Assembly (NCBI RefSeq): GCF_014652355.1
Contig: NZ_BMYQ01000001.1
Span: 1-60,146, forward strand
Direction: 5' to 3'
DNA: 60,146 bases
Source of the DNA: Gemmobacter lanyuensis
GTDB lineage: Bacteria > Pseudomonadota > Alphaproteobacteria > Rhodobacterales > Rhodobacteraceae
Below, piece after piece: positions 33,224 through 42,495 of the stretch. The notes below the pieces were generated by a model that saw nothing but the letters and a program-made list of their open reading frames with translations, was not told the DNA's origin and did not search any database. A program made the position numbers and the translations under genes. The stretch's first letter is position 1, and every line of letters begins with the position of its first letter.

Positions 33224-34210
33224 TCACTTCATTGCCATCGAGGCGGCGCTTTCGGGCAGTTCTTCGCCAAAGCAGCGTTGATAGAATTCGGCCACGGTCT
33301 GACGTTCCAGTTCGTCACATTTATTCAGGAACGAGAGGCGGAAGGCGTAGCCCACATTGCGGAAGATTTCTGCGTTCTGGGCCCAATTCAGCACCGTGCG
33401 CGGGGACATGACCGTCGAGAGATCGCCGTTCATGAAGGCGGTGCGGGTGAGATCGGCCACGGTGACCATTTGCGAAATGGTCTTACGGCCTTTCTCGGTG
33501 TTGTAATGGGCGTTCTTGGCCAGCACGATCGCGGCCTCGGCATCGTGGCTGAGGTAGTTCAGCGTGGCCACGAGGCTCCAGCGGTCCATCTGGGCCTGGT
33601 TGATCTGCTGGGTGCCGTGATAAAGGCCGGTCGTATCCCCCAGACCCACGGTATTCGCAGTCGCGAAGAGGCGGAAGGACGGGTGGGGGGTGATGATCTC
33701 GTTCTGGTCGAGCAGCGTGAGCTTGCCGTCATGTTCCAGCACGCGCTGGATCACGAACATCACGTCGGCGCGGCCGGCATCGTATTCGTCGAACACGATC
33801 GCCACCGGGTTCTTCAGCGCCCAGGGCAGGATACCGGGGTGGAATTCGGTGACCTGCTTGCCGTCCTTGAGCTTGATGGCATCCTTCCCGATCAGGTCGA
33901 TCCGGCTGATGTGGCTGTCGAGGTTCACGCGCACGCAGGGCCAGTTCAGCCGGGCGGCGACCTGTTCGATATGGGTCGATTTGCCCGTGCCGTGATAGCC
34001 TTGGATCATCACCCGGCGATTGTAGGCAAAGCCTGCCAGAATGGCGAGCGTGGTATCGGGATCGAATTTATAGGTCGGGTCGATTTCCGGGACACGGTCG
34101 GTGCGGTCGGCAAAGCCCTTGACCTTCATGTCGGTATCGATGCCGAAGACATCCCGGACAGAGATTTCTTCGGTGGGTTTCGCAACTTGATCGAGCATTC
34201 CGTCCGCCAT
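33224..34210 (-). CDS. cobS: Aerobic cobaltochelatase subunit CobS
   Basis: A 328-residue AAA+ ATPase, the usual CobS length from the ATG at 34210; a longer frame reaches 34399. It has Walker A GYHGTGKS (residues 71-78) and Walker [12 protein letters not shown] (about 137-146). Sensor/Arg-finger features follow in [21 protein letters not shown]. It works as a ring with CobT and the chelatase CobN in corrin cobalt insertion. No other cob genes are in the window. The start region is divergent from the methyltransferase at 34419. Confidence 0.95.
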   Translation of the reverse strand: MADGMLDQVAKPTEEISVRDVFGIDTDMKVKGFADRTDRVPEIDPTYKFDPDTTLAILAGFAYNRRVMIQGYHGTGKSTHIEQVAARLNWPCVRVNLDSHISRIDLIGKDAIKLKDGKQVTEFHPGILPWALKNPVAIVFDEYDAGRADVMFVIQRVLEHDGKLTLLDQNEIITPHPSFRLFATANTVGLGDTTGLYHGTQQINQAQMDRWSLVATLNYLSHDAEAAIVLAKNAHYNTEKGRKTISQMVTVADLTRTAFMNGDLSTVMSPRTVLNWAQNAEIFRNVGYAFRLSFLNKCDELERQTVAEFYQRCFGEELPESAASMAMK

Positions 34211-34418
34211 CACATCGGGCGCCCGTCCTGCGGGCGCGGTTCTTGCACAGGTTTTGTGGAACATATTGCGGGGGGCCGCAAGGGGAAGGGCTGTGCCCGA
34301 CACAAAGCGCCCGGTCGCGACGTCAGTGCCTGATTGGTGTTGAAAATATTTGCGGGCCCGGCGGGGTGCCGTTATCGCTGAGGAGGAAAGACGTGTCATT
34401 CAAACAGGTTCTTCGTGC

Positions 34419-35222
34419 ATGTCTCTGCCCGTCGCACCGCTGACTGCGCAGGTTGCGGACCAGATCGGCCGCATTCTTGACGGCGTCCCGGGGGAAAAGG
34501 ACTTGCTGGCTGCCTTGCGCTTGCTGGCGAAATGGCGCTGCATGCGGCTGGAAGCCGAGGTCGAGCGTCGCAGTGGCCGCGACCTTGTGGCCGGGCCCTT
34601 CGCGGGCATGTCCTATGTGGTGCGCGCTTCGGAAGGCGCGCGGATCCCCCGCATGCTGGGGGTTTACGAGGCAAGCCTTGCCCCCGTGATCGAAGAGATC
34701 GTGGCGCGGGACTATGCCACGGTTCTCGATATCGGCTCGGCCGAGGGGTATTACGCGGTGGGTCTTGCCCGGCGGATGCCGGGGGCGCGGGTGTTGGCGC
34801 GGGATGGAGATCCGCGGGCGCGGGCGCTTTGCGCGGCGCTGGCCACGGCCAATGGCGTGGCCGCGCGGGTCGAGATCGGTGGGATCATCGATCATGCGGA
34901 CCTCGCGCTCTGTGCCCTGGCGCCGACGGTGGTGATCTGCGACATCGAAGGGGCCGAGGTCGAGCTTCTGGACCCGGTCGGCGCCCCTGCCTTGCTTGCG
35001 GCCGATCTGTTGGTCGAGGTGCATGAAGGGATGCGTCCCGGTGCGCTTGCGCTGCTGCAGGAGCGCTTTGCGCGAAGCCATAACATTCTGCGGATCGATC
35101 GCCGTTTGGACGATTCGGTCCTGGGGGGATGGTATGAAGGTTTGTCCGATCTCGACCGGCTTTTGATGATCTGGGAATGGCGATCTTCGCCCACCCCGTG
35201 GCTATGGATGACCCGCCGATGA
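34419..35222 (+). CDS. Class I SAM-dependent methyltransferase-like protein
   Basis: A 267-residue protein with a helical N-terminus (about 1-90) and a Rossmann core beginning ATVLDIGSAEGYYAVGLARRM (cited in part; the G-S-x-E-G SAM loop), then ARDGDPRARALCAALA and VVICDIEGAEVELL, a pattern like FkbM-type enzymes. The ATG at 34419 has no Shine-Dalgarno. A strong one, GAGGAGGAAAG, lies at 34380 and serves a GTG at 34393 that reads only 16 codons in another frame before a stop at 34441. A coupled leader or an unrecognised start are both possible. The end overlaps the glycosyltransferase by ATGA, suggesting joint action on a glycan. Confidence 0.75.
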   Translation: MSLPVAPLTAQVADQIGRILDGVPGEKDLLAALRLLAKWRCMRLEAEVERRSGRDLVAGPFAGMSYVVRASEGARIPRMLGVYEASLAPVIEEIVARDYATVLDIGSAEGYYAVGLARRMPGARVLARDGDPRARALCAALATANGVAARVEIGGIIDHADLALCALAPTVVICDIEGAEVELLDPVGAPALLAADLLVEVHEGMRPGALALLQERFARSHNILRIDRRLDDSVLGGWYEGLSDLDRLLMIWEWRSSPTPWLWMTRR

Positions 35223-36892
35223 CCCAGCGACAGCGCAATGCTGCCATTTATTTCGCCTCGGACGGGTATGATCCGGCCGGACGCGGTATCAACGGGCGCC
35301 GGGTTGCCGGTGAAAGCTTCCTGCGCGGGTTCCTTCGCCATGCTGATGTTGCTGAATTCGTCCCGCTGACGCCGCGGTCTGAAGATCAGGCGCTGTTTGC
35401 CCGCATCGCCGCCGAGGAACGGCCGCGCGTGGCGGTGCGCCCGGTGCCGATGCGCCATGTGCAGCAGATGGCGCCGCTGGGCACGCTGTTCTACCCAAGC
35501 CCGAACTTTGCTGCCGAAACCTGGCGGCGCGCGCCCTTTGGGCAGGCCGCCTGGTCGATCTGCGGGATCACGCATACCATTTCGACCAAGGGCGTGATGC
35601 AGGGCTTTCATGATCTGCGCATGGCGCCGCAGGCAGAGTGGGATGCGGTGATCTGCACCTCGCGGGCGGTGCTTGCCGCCGTGCTGCATCAGTTCGAGTT
35701 GATCGATGCCCATGCAACGATGCGGTTTGGCGCCCCGCCCCCGGCCCGACCGCAGACGCCGGTCATTCCGCTTGGCGTGAATTGCGCGGCCTTCGCGCCG
35801 AATGCCGCAGCGGGGCAGGGATTGCGGCAACGGCTGGGCATCGGGCCGGACGATGTGGTCTTTGCCACCATTGCGCGGCTCAGCCCGCATGAAAAATTCG
35901 ATCCGCTGCCGCTGTATATCGCGCTGGCGGCGGCGCAGGCGCAGATGCCGCCCGGGTGCCGGGTGCATCTGGTGCTCTGCGGGATCTTTCGGGAACAGTA
36001 TTCGCGCGGCGTTTTCGAAAAGGGCGCGACGGGCCTGATGCCCGCCGTTGGCTTCCATCTTCTGGACGGGGCAGATCCGGCAGAGCGCAAGGCGGTGCTG
36101 TCGGGCGCGGATGTCTTTGTCTTTGCCATCGACAACATTCAGGAAACCTTTGGCCTTGCCCCGATCGAGGCCATGGCCGCCGGTCTGCCCTGCCTTGTCT
36201 CCGACTGGGACGGGCTGCGTGATACCGTGACCGCCGATGTGGGCATTCGCGTGCCCACCCGCACCCTCGCCCCCCGCCATGCCGAACAGGAAAGCTTTCG
36301 CCATCTCACCGGGGTGGACAGCTACGCGCAGTATTGCGCGCTCGCCTCGGCCATGACCGAGATCGACCTGCCCGCCCTGACCGAGGCCATCGTGGCGCTG
36401 GCCGTCGATCCGGGTCTTCGGGCGCGGATGGGGCAGGCCGCGCAGGCGCGGGCGCGCAACGTTTATGACTGGGCAAACGTGATCCCGCAGATGCAGGATC
36501 TGTGGGCGGAACTCGCCCTTCGCCGCCACACCGCACAGGCCCGGGCGGAAGCGGCCATCCCGCGCGCCGCGCTGCCAGTGGCGCCTTCTCCCTTTGCGAT
36601 GTTCGGCGCCTATCCGACCCGGCAGGGCGGGCTTGATGAGGGCCGCTTTGTCGCGGCCGATCTGACCGGGCGGCCGGGGATAGCCGAGACCTTTGCGCTG
36701 CGCAATTATGCGGGCCTTGGCCGGGCCCCCGAGCGGGCCGAGACCTTGGCGCTGGTACAGGCCCGTGTGGCGGCAGCAGGGGCGCTAGGGCTCGATCTGG
36801 CCGAGATTGACGCGCAGACGGGAATTTCCGGCATCACGCTGGACCGCGCGGTGATCTGGCTGCTGAAATACGGGTTCCTGCGCCAGATCTGA
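35219..36892 (+). CDS. Glycosyltransferase family 4-like protein with C-terminal extension
   Basis: A 557-residue protein from the ATG at 35219, overlapping the methyltransferase stop. Residues about 1-440 resemble a GT-B glycosyltransferase: the N-terminal IYFASDGYDPAGRGINGRRVAGE is an acceptor-side loop, LGVNCAAF and ATIARLSPHEKFD start the C-terminal Rossmann half, and ETFGLAPIEAMAAGLPCLVSDWDG is the GT4 E-x7-E sugar-nucleotide motif. About 110 additional residues follow (from about 450), ending in a helical stretch GISGITLDRAVIWLLKYGFLRQI that looks like a small winged-helix module. The acceptor is unknown. The pair with the methyltransferase suggests modification of a surface or lipid glycan. 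Confidence 0.75.
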   Translation: MTQRQRNAAIYFASDGYDPAGRGINGRRVAGESFLRGFLRHADVAEFVPLTPRSEDQALFARIAAEERPRVAVRPVPMRHVQQMAPLGTLFYPSPNFAAETWRRAPFGQAAWSICGITHTISTKGVMQGFHDLRMAPQAEWDAVICTSRAVLAAVLHQFELIDAHATMRFGAPPPARPQTPVIPLGVNCAAFAPNAAAGQGLRQRLGIGPDDVVFATIARLSPHEKFDPLPLYIALAAAQAQMPPGCRVHLVLCGIFREQYSRGVFEKGATGLMPAVGFHLLDGADPAERKAVLSGADVFVFAIDNIQETFGLAPIEAMAAGLPCLVSDWDGLRDTVTADVGIRVPTRTLAPRHAEQESFRHLTGVDSYAQYCALASAMTEIDLPALTEAIVALAVDPGLRARMGQAAQARARNVYDWANVIPQMQDLWAELALRRHTAQARAEAAIPRAALPVAPSPFAMFGAYPTRQGGLDEGRFVAADLTGRPGIAETFALRNYAGLGRAPERAETLALVQARVAAAGALGLDLAEIDAQTGISGITLDRAVIWLLKYGFLRQI

Positions 36893-36898
36893 CCGAGG

Positions 36899-37528
36899 TC
36901 AGTCGCGGAAATAGCGGCTTTCGCGGATCTGTTCCCAAGCCCAGACCACCTCTTGCAGGCGGGATTCGTCATCGCGGTTCCCGCCGTTCATATCCGGGTG
37001 AAGATCCTTCACCAAGCTTTTGTATTGCTTGCGGATTTCGGTGCGCGTCCAGGTATCGCGCGCATCGAGGATTTCCAGCGCCTTGCGTTCGGTCGAGGGC
37101 AGCTTGCGCGTGACATTGCTTTGCACCTTGCCGGGGTTCTGCGTGGCCTTTTCCCCCAGGATCGCGATCGGATCATTCACGCCCAGACGCTGCCAGGCAC
37201 GGCCGTCATCCTTCTGGCTGAAGGGCTTGGTTTCCCGTTCCCAGACCCGGGCCTTGTCGAGGAACTTCTGGAATTCCTCATCCGAGGTGCCGTTGAAGAA
37301 ATTCCATTTCAGATTGTATTCGCGGACGTGATCCTTGCAGAACCAGAAGAACTCATCCAGCAGGTCGGGCGATTTCGGCGCACGATACAGCCCCGATTCC
37401 GAACAGCCCGGAAACTCGCAGCTCTTTTGCGAGGTTTCAAAGGCACCGGACATGCCCCTGCGCCCGGTCTTGCGGCGTTTCTTGTCAGAGGACACGCGGA
37501 TGTCAAATTCGAACGGGGGTTTCTGCAT
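36899..37528 (-). CDS. J-domain (DnaJ-like) protein
   Basis: A 209-residue protein with a C-terminal J-domain (about 150-209), with the HPD tripeptide at 177-179 (VKDLHPDMNGG), which stimulates the ATPase of DnaK. The N-terminal half is specific: basic residues 1-28, then Cys37, Cys42, Cys64 and His67 (CEFPGC...FWFCKDH), which could bind a metal, followed by a helical linker. It is not classical DnaJ: there is no Gly/Phe region or zinc-finger block. It is a type III co-chaperone of unknown client, common in Rhodobacterales. It is divergent from bolA. Confidence 0.87.
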   Translation of the reverse strand: MQKPPFEFDIRVSSDKKRRKTGRRGMSGAFETSQKSCEFPGCSESGLYRAPKSPDLLDEFFWFCKDHVREYNLKWNFFNGTSDEEFQKFLDKARVWERETKPFSQKDDGRAWQRLGVNDPIAILGEKATQNPGKVQSNVTRKLPSTERKALEILDARDTWTRTEIRKQYKSLVKDLHPDMNGGNRDDESRLQEVVWAWEQIRESRYFRD

Positions 37529-37602
37529 GGGGTAGGGCCTTTCCGACTCGGAGGCGAGAGTTTAGGTCATTGCGCGGCAACGTGAAGGGGGAAGGCGTCA
37601 AA

Positions 37603-37854
37603 ATGACTGTGAAAGATGAAATTCACGCCCGCCTTGTGGCGGCGTTTTCGCCCGAGGTTCTGGAAATTCAGGATGACAGTGAAAAGCATCGCGGCCATGG
37701 CGGCTGGCGCGAAGGCGGCGAGACGCATTTCAATGTGCTGATCCGCGCCCCGCAGCTGGCCGCGATGACGCGGGTGGCGCGGCATCGGGCGGTGCATCAG
37801 GCGTTGGGGGATCTGACGGTGCGCATTCACGCGCTGGCGCTGGATATCGGCTGA
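37603..37854 (+). CDS. BolA family protein
   Basis: An 83-residue protein from the ATG at 37603, with a purine-rich GAAGGGGGAAGG upstream. A longer in-frame start at 37570 lacks family-like sequence. The BolA fold is clear: an N-terminal helix KDEIHARLVAAF, the loop DDSEKHRGHGGWREGGETHFNVLI, which has the His residues used for Fe-S cluster sharing with monothiol glutaredoxins, and the final VHQALGDLTVRIHALALDI. It probably works in iron-sulfur trafficking or morphology. It is convergent with malate synthase. Confidence 0.9.
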   Translation: MTVKDEIHARLVAAFSPEVLEIQDDSEKHRGHGGWREGGETHFNVLIRAPQLAAMTRVARHRAVHQALGDLTVRIHALALDIG

Positions 37855-37885
37855 TCCCCGTCACGCGCAGAGGGCGGGTGCCTCC

Positions 37886-37916
37886 GGCGGGGATATTTGA
37901 ACCAAGATGAAAGGGG
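37886..37916. repeat. Second intergenic repeat type
   Basis: A GGATATTTGAACCAAGATGAAAG-type stretch (core GGATATTTGAA) precedes glcB between convergent genes. It shares the GGATATTT start with the palindromic element but lacks its second arm and the GACAGAAAAT core. It is a probable related or decayed copy. Confidence 0.4.
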
Positions 37917-37953
37917 GCGCCGGTGTACGGTGTCCGGGGCCCCCGTTCGGAAA

Positions 37954-40110
37954 CTACTGGGCCTTCGCCTCTTGCCGGCGGCGGTGCAGCACCGGTTCGG
38001 TATAGCCCGAGGGTTGCACGCGCCCTTCAAAGACCAGGTCACAGGCGGCCTTGAAGGCGGGGCCGTCAAAGCCGGGCGCCATGGGGCAATAGGCAGCATC
38101 TCCCGCGTTCTGCCGGTCCACCACCGCCGCCATCTTCCGCATCGCGGCCATGACCTGATCGGACTGGATGACGCCGTGATGCAGCCAGTTCGCCAGCGCC
38201 TGGCTGGAAATCCGGCAGGTGGCGCGGTCTTCCATCAGGCCGATGTCGTGGATGTCGGGCACCTTGGAACAGCCCACGCCCTGATCCACCCAACGCACCA
38301 CATAGCCAAGAATGCCCTGGGCGTTGTTCTCGATCTCGGACTGGATCTCTTCGGCAGACCAGTTCACCCCCTGCGCGACCGGAAGGGTCAGCAGGTCGCG
38401 CAGCGTGCCGCGCGGGCCACCGGCGGCGATTTCGGCCTGACGGGCCAGCACATCGACCTGATGGTAATGCGTGGCATGCAGCGTGGCCGCGGTGGGCGAG
38501 GGCACCCAGGCGCAATTCGCCCCAGCACGGGGATGGGCGATCTTCTGCTCCAGCATCGCGCCCATCAGATCGGGCGCGGCCCACATGCCCTTGCCGATCT
38601 GCGCGCGCCCCTGCAGGCCGCAGGCCAGACCGATATCGACATTGCGGTCCTCATAGCTCTTGATCCAGGCGGCGGCCTTCATGTCGCCCTTGCGGATCAT
38701 CGGGCCTGCCTCCATCGAGGTATGGATTTCGTCCCCCGTGCGATCGAGGAAGCCCGTATTGATGAAGGCCACGCGCGCCTTGGCCGCGCGGATGCATTCC
38801 TTCAGGTTGACCGAGGTGCGGCGTTCCTCATCCATGATGCCGAGCTTCACGGTATTGCGTGGCAGGCCCAGCGTGTCTTCGACTGCATCGAAGATTTCAA
38901 CCGCGAAGGCCACCTCTTCGGGGCCGTGCATCTTGGGCTTCACCACATAGACCGATCCAGCGACCGAATTGCGCGCGCCTTCGGTTTTCGACAGATCATG
39001 CATCGCGCAGAGCGTGGTGACGAAAGCATCCATCAGCCCTTCGCCGATCTCGCGCCCTTCGGCGTCCAGAATGGCGGGGTTGGTCATCAGATGCCCCACA
39101 TTCCGCACCAGCATGAGCGAGCGGCCCTTGAGCGTGACGGGGCGGCCATCCGGCCCGGTGACGGTCAGGTCGGGCGACAGGCGGCGGGTGAAGCTGCGCC
39201 CGGCCTTCTGCACCTCTTCCGTCAGATCGCCGCGCATCAGGCCCAGCCAATTGCCATAGGCCACGACCTTGTCCTCGGCATCGACGGCGGCAATGCTGTC
39301 TTCGCAATCCATGATCGCGGACATGGCGCTTTCAAGACGGACATCGGCGATATGGGCCGGATCGCTGCTGCCAATCTGCGAACTAGCATCAATGCGGATC
39401 TCGATATGCAGCCCGTGGTGGCGCAGCATGATGGCGGTTGGCGCCTCGGCCGTGCCCTGATGGCCGACAAGCGTGGCCCCTTCGGCCAGCCCGATGGCGC
39501 CTTGGGCCGTGGTGGCGACCAGCGCGCCGTCGCGGATGGCCAGTGCGGTCACGCCCCGCCAACTGGCACCTGCAAGCGGCACGGCCTGGTCGAGGAAGCC
39601 ACGCGCCCAATCGATCACCCTTGCGCCGCGGGCGGCATCATAGCCACCGCCGGTCGGCAGATCGCCCATCGCATCGGTGCCATAGAGCGCGTCGTAAAGG
39701 CTGCCCCAGCGCGCATTCGCCGCGTTCAGCGCATAGCGGGCGTTCATCACCGGAACCACCAGCTGCGGGCCGGGGATCTGGGCAATTTCGGGGTCAACCC
39801 CTTGGGTTTCCACCTGAAAATCCGGGCCATCCGGCACGATATAGCCAATCTCGCGCAGGAACCCTTCATAGGCTTCGGCATCGAAGGGATGGCCGCGACG
39901 GGCCTTGTGCCAATCGTCGATCTGCTTTTGCAGCGCGGCGCGGCGATCAAGCAGGCTGCGGTTCTTCGGCCCGAGGCGCGTCACGGCCTCGGACAGGCCC
40001 TGCCAGAAGTGATCCGCCGCAACCCCGGTGCCCGGCAGGGCGCGGGTTTCGACAAAGTCGACGAGGCGCTGATCCACCTGCAATCCGTGTTTCGTGATGC
40101 GGTCGGGCAT
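37954..40110 (-). CDS. glcB: Malate synthase G
   Basis: A 718-residue enzyme, the normal length for the G isoform, that condenses glyoxylate with acetyl-CoA to malate. The start [19 protein letters not shown] at 40110 has GGAGATC upstream. Longer in-frame starts (to 40197) are not family-like. Catalytic landmarks are visible: [72 protein letters not shown] (cited in part) and [14 protein letters not shown]. The C-terminal domain contains [25 protein letters not shown]. It is used for growth on glycolate, glyoxylate or two-carbon compounds. No isocitrate lyase is in the window. Confidence 0.96.
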   Translation of the reverse strand: MPDRITKHGLQVDQRLVDFVETRALPGTGVAADHFWQGLSEAVTRLGPKNRSLLDRRAALQKQIDDWHKARRGHPFDAEAYEGFLREIGYIVPDGPDFQVETQGVDPEIAQIPGPQLVVPVMNARYALNAANARWGSLYDALYGTDAMGDLPTGGGYDAARGARVIDWARGFLDQAVPLAGASWRGVTALAIRDGALVATTAQGAIGLAEGATLVGHQGTAEAPTAIMLRHHGLHIEIRIDASSQIGSSDPAHIADVRLESAMSAIMDCEDSIAAVDAEDKVVAYGNWLGLMRGDLTEEVQKAGRSFTRRLSPDLTVTGPDGRPVTLKGRSLMLVRNVGHLMTNPAILDAEGREIGEGLMDAFVTTLCAMHDLSKTEGARNSVAGSVYVVKPKMHGPEEVAFAVEIFDAVEDTLGLPRNTVKLGIMDEERRTSVNLKECIRAAKARVAFINTGFLDRTGDEIHTSMEAGPMIRKGDMKAAAWIKSYEDRNVDIGLACGLQGRAQIGKGMWAAPDLMGAMLEQKIAHPRAGANCAWVPSPTAATLHATHYHQVDVLARQAEIAAGGPRGTLRDLLTLPVAQGVNWSAEEIQSEIENNAQGILGYVVRWVDQGVGCSKVPDIHDIGLMEDRATCRISSQALANWLHHGVIQSDQVMAAMRKMAAVVDRQNAGDAAYCPMAPGFDGPAFKAACDLVFEGRVQPSGYTEPVLHRRRQEAKAQ

Positions 40111-40236
40111 GGCGATCTCCTCTGGGTCCGGGTTGGCGCGAGGATGCGGAAAAATGCCCCGCCGCGCAACCGGCGAGGCGGCTTCATTCTTCGGCATCCA
40201 ATGAAAACACCTGAAGGATTTCAGGATAGATCGGGG

Positions 40237-41733
40237 TCAGAGATCCAGGCTCAGCTGCCCCGGCGCGCTGGCGCTGCGGCGACGCGGGGGGGCCGTGCGG
40301 GCCGGGGCGCGGCTCGCATGTTTCTTGACGATCCCCGCCTGCACCTGCGCGAAATCCTGTGTCCGGCGCAGCGCGAAGATGCGGTCCCGCGCCTCGCGCG
40401 CGGTGATGGTCAGATCGACCACGGGTTCGGGGTAGCGCCGCCCCAAAAGACCCTGCGCCCCTGGCCATCTCCACGGTTCCTGCAGAAAGGCATCGGGCAC
40501 GGAGGCAAGCTCGGGCACCCAGCGTCGGGTGAAAGCGCCGGTCGGATCCTGATCATGGCCCTGTTTCACCGGGTTGTAGATGCGCGGCGTGTTGATGCCG
40601 GTCACCCCCGATTGCATCTGCACCTGAGGCCAGTGGATGCCGGGTTCATAATCGGTAAAGCGCCGCGCGAGGATGGCGCCCGTATCGCGCCAGTCGAGCC
40701 AGAGGTGATAGGACCCCGTCGCCATCACCATGGCCCGCATGCGGAAATTCAGCCAGCCGGTGGCGCGCAGATAGCGCAGGCAGGCGTCAAGGAAGGGGAA
40801 CCCGGTCTGCCCGGCCTCCCAGGCGGCAAGACGGCTGGCGTCGGTTTCGCGCAGGCGATCGGCGGCGCGGTGCAGGGCGCTGCGCTCGATCTGCGGATCA
40901 TCCTCCAGCTTTTGCATGAAATGGTCACGCCAGGCGAGGCGCGACTGAAAACTGCGCAGGCTGCCCCCCCATTGCGGGCCGGGCCGTTCGGCCTGCCGGG
41001 CGGCGGTGGCTTGCACGACCTCGCGCAGGCTGAGGCTGCCAAAGGTGATATGAGGCGACAGGCGCGAACAGGCGCGTTCCCCCGCAAGGGGCGAGGCCAT
41101 GGCCGCGCGATAGGGCGCGCCGCGGGTGGTCAGGAAACTGTCGAGCGTCGCCAACCCCAGCGTCCGGCCGCCGTTCTGCCGGTGGGGGCAGGGGTCTTCG
41201 GCCAGACCCAACGCACGGGCGCCGGGGATCTGGCCGGGTTCGACATCGGGCACCGGGCGCAGGGTTTCGGGCTGGACTTGCGGGGCCGCCATGAACCGGT
41301 CCCGTGCCGCAGCCCAGCCATCGCGGCTGGGCAGGCGCCGCGTCACGCCACATTGCGGGATCTCGCGCCAGCGCAGCCCCGTCTGCCGCGCCCAGGCGGC
41401 GACCCGCAGGTCGCGGGCATAGGTCCAGAGATTGCCAGTCTCCTCATGGCTGACCATCTCGCTGATACCATGCGCGCGGACCAGCCGGTCCAGCACCGTG
41501 ACCGCATCCCCCACCCGCACGACCAGCGGCAGACCCACCGACGCGAGGTCGGCGCGCAGATCCTGCAGACATTCCGCCACAAAGGCCCATTGCCGGGCCG
41601 AACTGTCAGGCAGGCGCCAGTAGTCCGGTTCCACAACATAGACCGGCAGCACAGCCCCGAGCGAGCCCGCCAGCGCAAGGGCAGGGTGATCGTTCAGCCG
41701 CAGATCGCGTTTGAGCCAGACAAGAACATTCAT
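40237..41733 (-). CDS. Cryptochrome/photolyase family flavoprotein
   Basis: A 498-residue protein from the ATG at 41733 (MNVLVWLKRDLRLNDHPAL). The upstream frame to 41751 adds little. The N-terminal photolyase-related domain is followed by the FAD-binding domain: GERACSRLSPHITFGSLSLREV, WRDHFMQKLEDDP, AGQTGFPFLDACLRYLRATG, WLNFRMRAMVMATGSYHL, GIHWPQVQMQSGVTGINTPRIYNPVKQG. It differs clearly from the photolyase at 7617, so the window holds two branches of the family. A possible -35/-10 pair TTTACG...TAGATA ends only about 10 bases before the ATG, which would give a leaderless transcript. It may be a repair enzyme or a light sensor. Confidence 0.88.
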   Translation of the reverse strand: MNVLVWLKRDLRLNDHPALALAGSLGAVLPVYVVEPDYWRLPDSSARQWAFVAECLQDLRADLASVGLPLVVRVGDAVTVLDRLVRAHGISEMVSHEETGNLWTYARDLRVAAWARQTGLRWREIPQCGVTRRLPSRDGWAAARDRFMAAPQVQPETLRPVPDVEPGQIPGARALGLAEDPCPHRQNGGRTLGLATLDSFLTTRGAPYRAAMASPLAGERACSRLSPHITFGSLSLREVVQATAARQAERPGPQWGGSLRSFQSRLAWRDHFMQKLEDDPQIERSALHRAADRLRETDASRLAAWEAGQTGFPFLDACLRYLRATGWLNFRMRAMVMATGSYHLWLDWRDTGAILARRFTDYEPGIHWPQVQMQSGVTGINTPRIYNPVKQGHDQDPTGAFTRRWVPELASVPDAFLQEPWRWPGAQGLLGRRYPEPVVDLTITAREARDRIFALRRTQDFAQVQAGIVKKHASRAPARTAPPRRRSASAPGQLSLDL

Positions 41734-41805
41734 AGAACATCTATCTAGCATGCGCGGCAGATTCGTAAAGACCCCACCGTCGCGCCTGCGGTTGTCGTCA
41801 GGCGG

Positions 41806-42495
41806 TCAGATCAGGCCGATCTCTTCCCCCAGGACCACGGCCTGCGTGCGGTTCTTGGCCCCGATCTTTCGAAAGATGGATCGGATATGCATTTTTACCG
41901 TCGCTTCGGCCTCTTCGATTTCGGCCGCGATTTCCTTGTTCAGCATGCCGGACCGGATCATGGTCAGGATGCGGATCTCTTTATCTGAAAGTTTTCCGCC
42001 ATTTTTGACAGGTGCAGAGGCTTGGCCGAGGATCGGGAAGATGCGCGTGGGAATGAAAACCTCGCCTGCGACCATGAATTTCAGCGCACTGACGAAGGAC
42101 CGCAGCGGCATGGATTTCAGGATTACCCCGGCAAAACCTGCATCAATACAAGACAAAATCGCGTTGCGTTCCACCTCGGATGCGATCACGGCGATCTTGA
42201 TTTCGGGGTAAGCCGCAGGAAGGTGGGAGACGAGCGCGGCCGACTTGGACGTGAACCGATCAAAACCTATCAAAATGATATTTGGATTGATCTCTTCGAC
42301 GCGGATGGGGATGTGAGAAATGGTTTCAGCGGTGCTGATGTGCAGATCACCCGACCCGCTGAACTGGGCCTCCAGCAGATCTACAAGGATTTGATTTTCA
42401 TCAACGATAAGCGCGTTGGTCGGCTGTCGCGCCGCAAGCCAGGAGGCTGATGGATCGGAGGGGAGACTGGTATTCTGGGGATGCATGGCCGCCAT
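41806..42495 (-). CDS. LuxR/NarL-type regulator with degenerate receiver (CsgD-like)
   Basis: A 229-residue regulator. The receiver-like domain (about 25-150) keeps the acidic pair in ALIVDENQILVDLL and the Lys in GVILKSMP. At the position of the phospho-acceptor Asp it reads NIILIGFD, with Gly instead of Asp, so it is probably not phosphorylated. The C-terminal LuxR HTH (about 165-227) is KLSDKEIRILTMIRSGMLNKEIAAEIEEAEATVKMHIRSIF (cited in part). The layout and degenerate receiver recall CsgD, and the gene is divergent from the secretion cluster at 43057-49053 across 561 bases. The start at 42495 or the ATG at 42486 are both possible. Direct control of the cluster is inferred from position. 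Confidence 0.85.
   Translation of the reverse strand: MAAMHPQNTSLPSDPSASWLAARQPTNALIVDENQILVDLLEAQFSGSGDLHISTAETISHIPIRVEEINPNIILIGFDRFTSKSAALVSHLPAAYPEIKIAVIASEVERNAILSCIDAGFAGVILKSMPLRSFVSALKFMVAGEVFIPTRIFPILGQASAPVKNGGKLSDKEIRILTMIRSGMLNKEIAAEIEEAEATVKMHIRSIFRKIGAKNRTQAVVLGEEIGLI

Noticed and set aside
37897-41748. Plus-strand open frame of 1283 codons
   Set aside because: It is antisense to malate synthase and the cryptochrome-like gene, both unmistakable on the minus strand. Its translation is rich in Arg, His, Gly and Ala, as expected from the opposite strand of GC-rich codons.
41733-41805. Leaderless promoter for the cryptochrome-like gene as a separate feature
   Set aside because: TTTACG-N16-TAGATA is a weak match, and the very short leader cannot be confirmed without 5'-end data. 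It is mentioned only in the gene entry.
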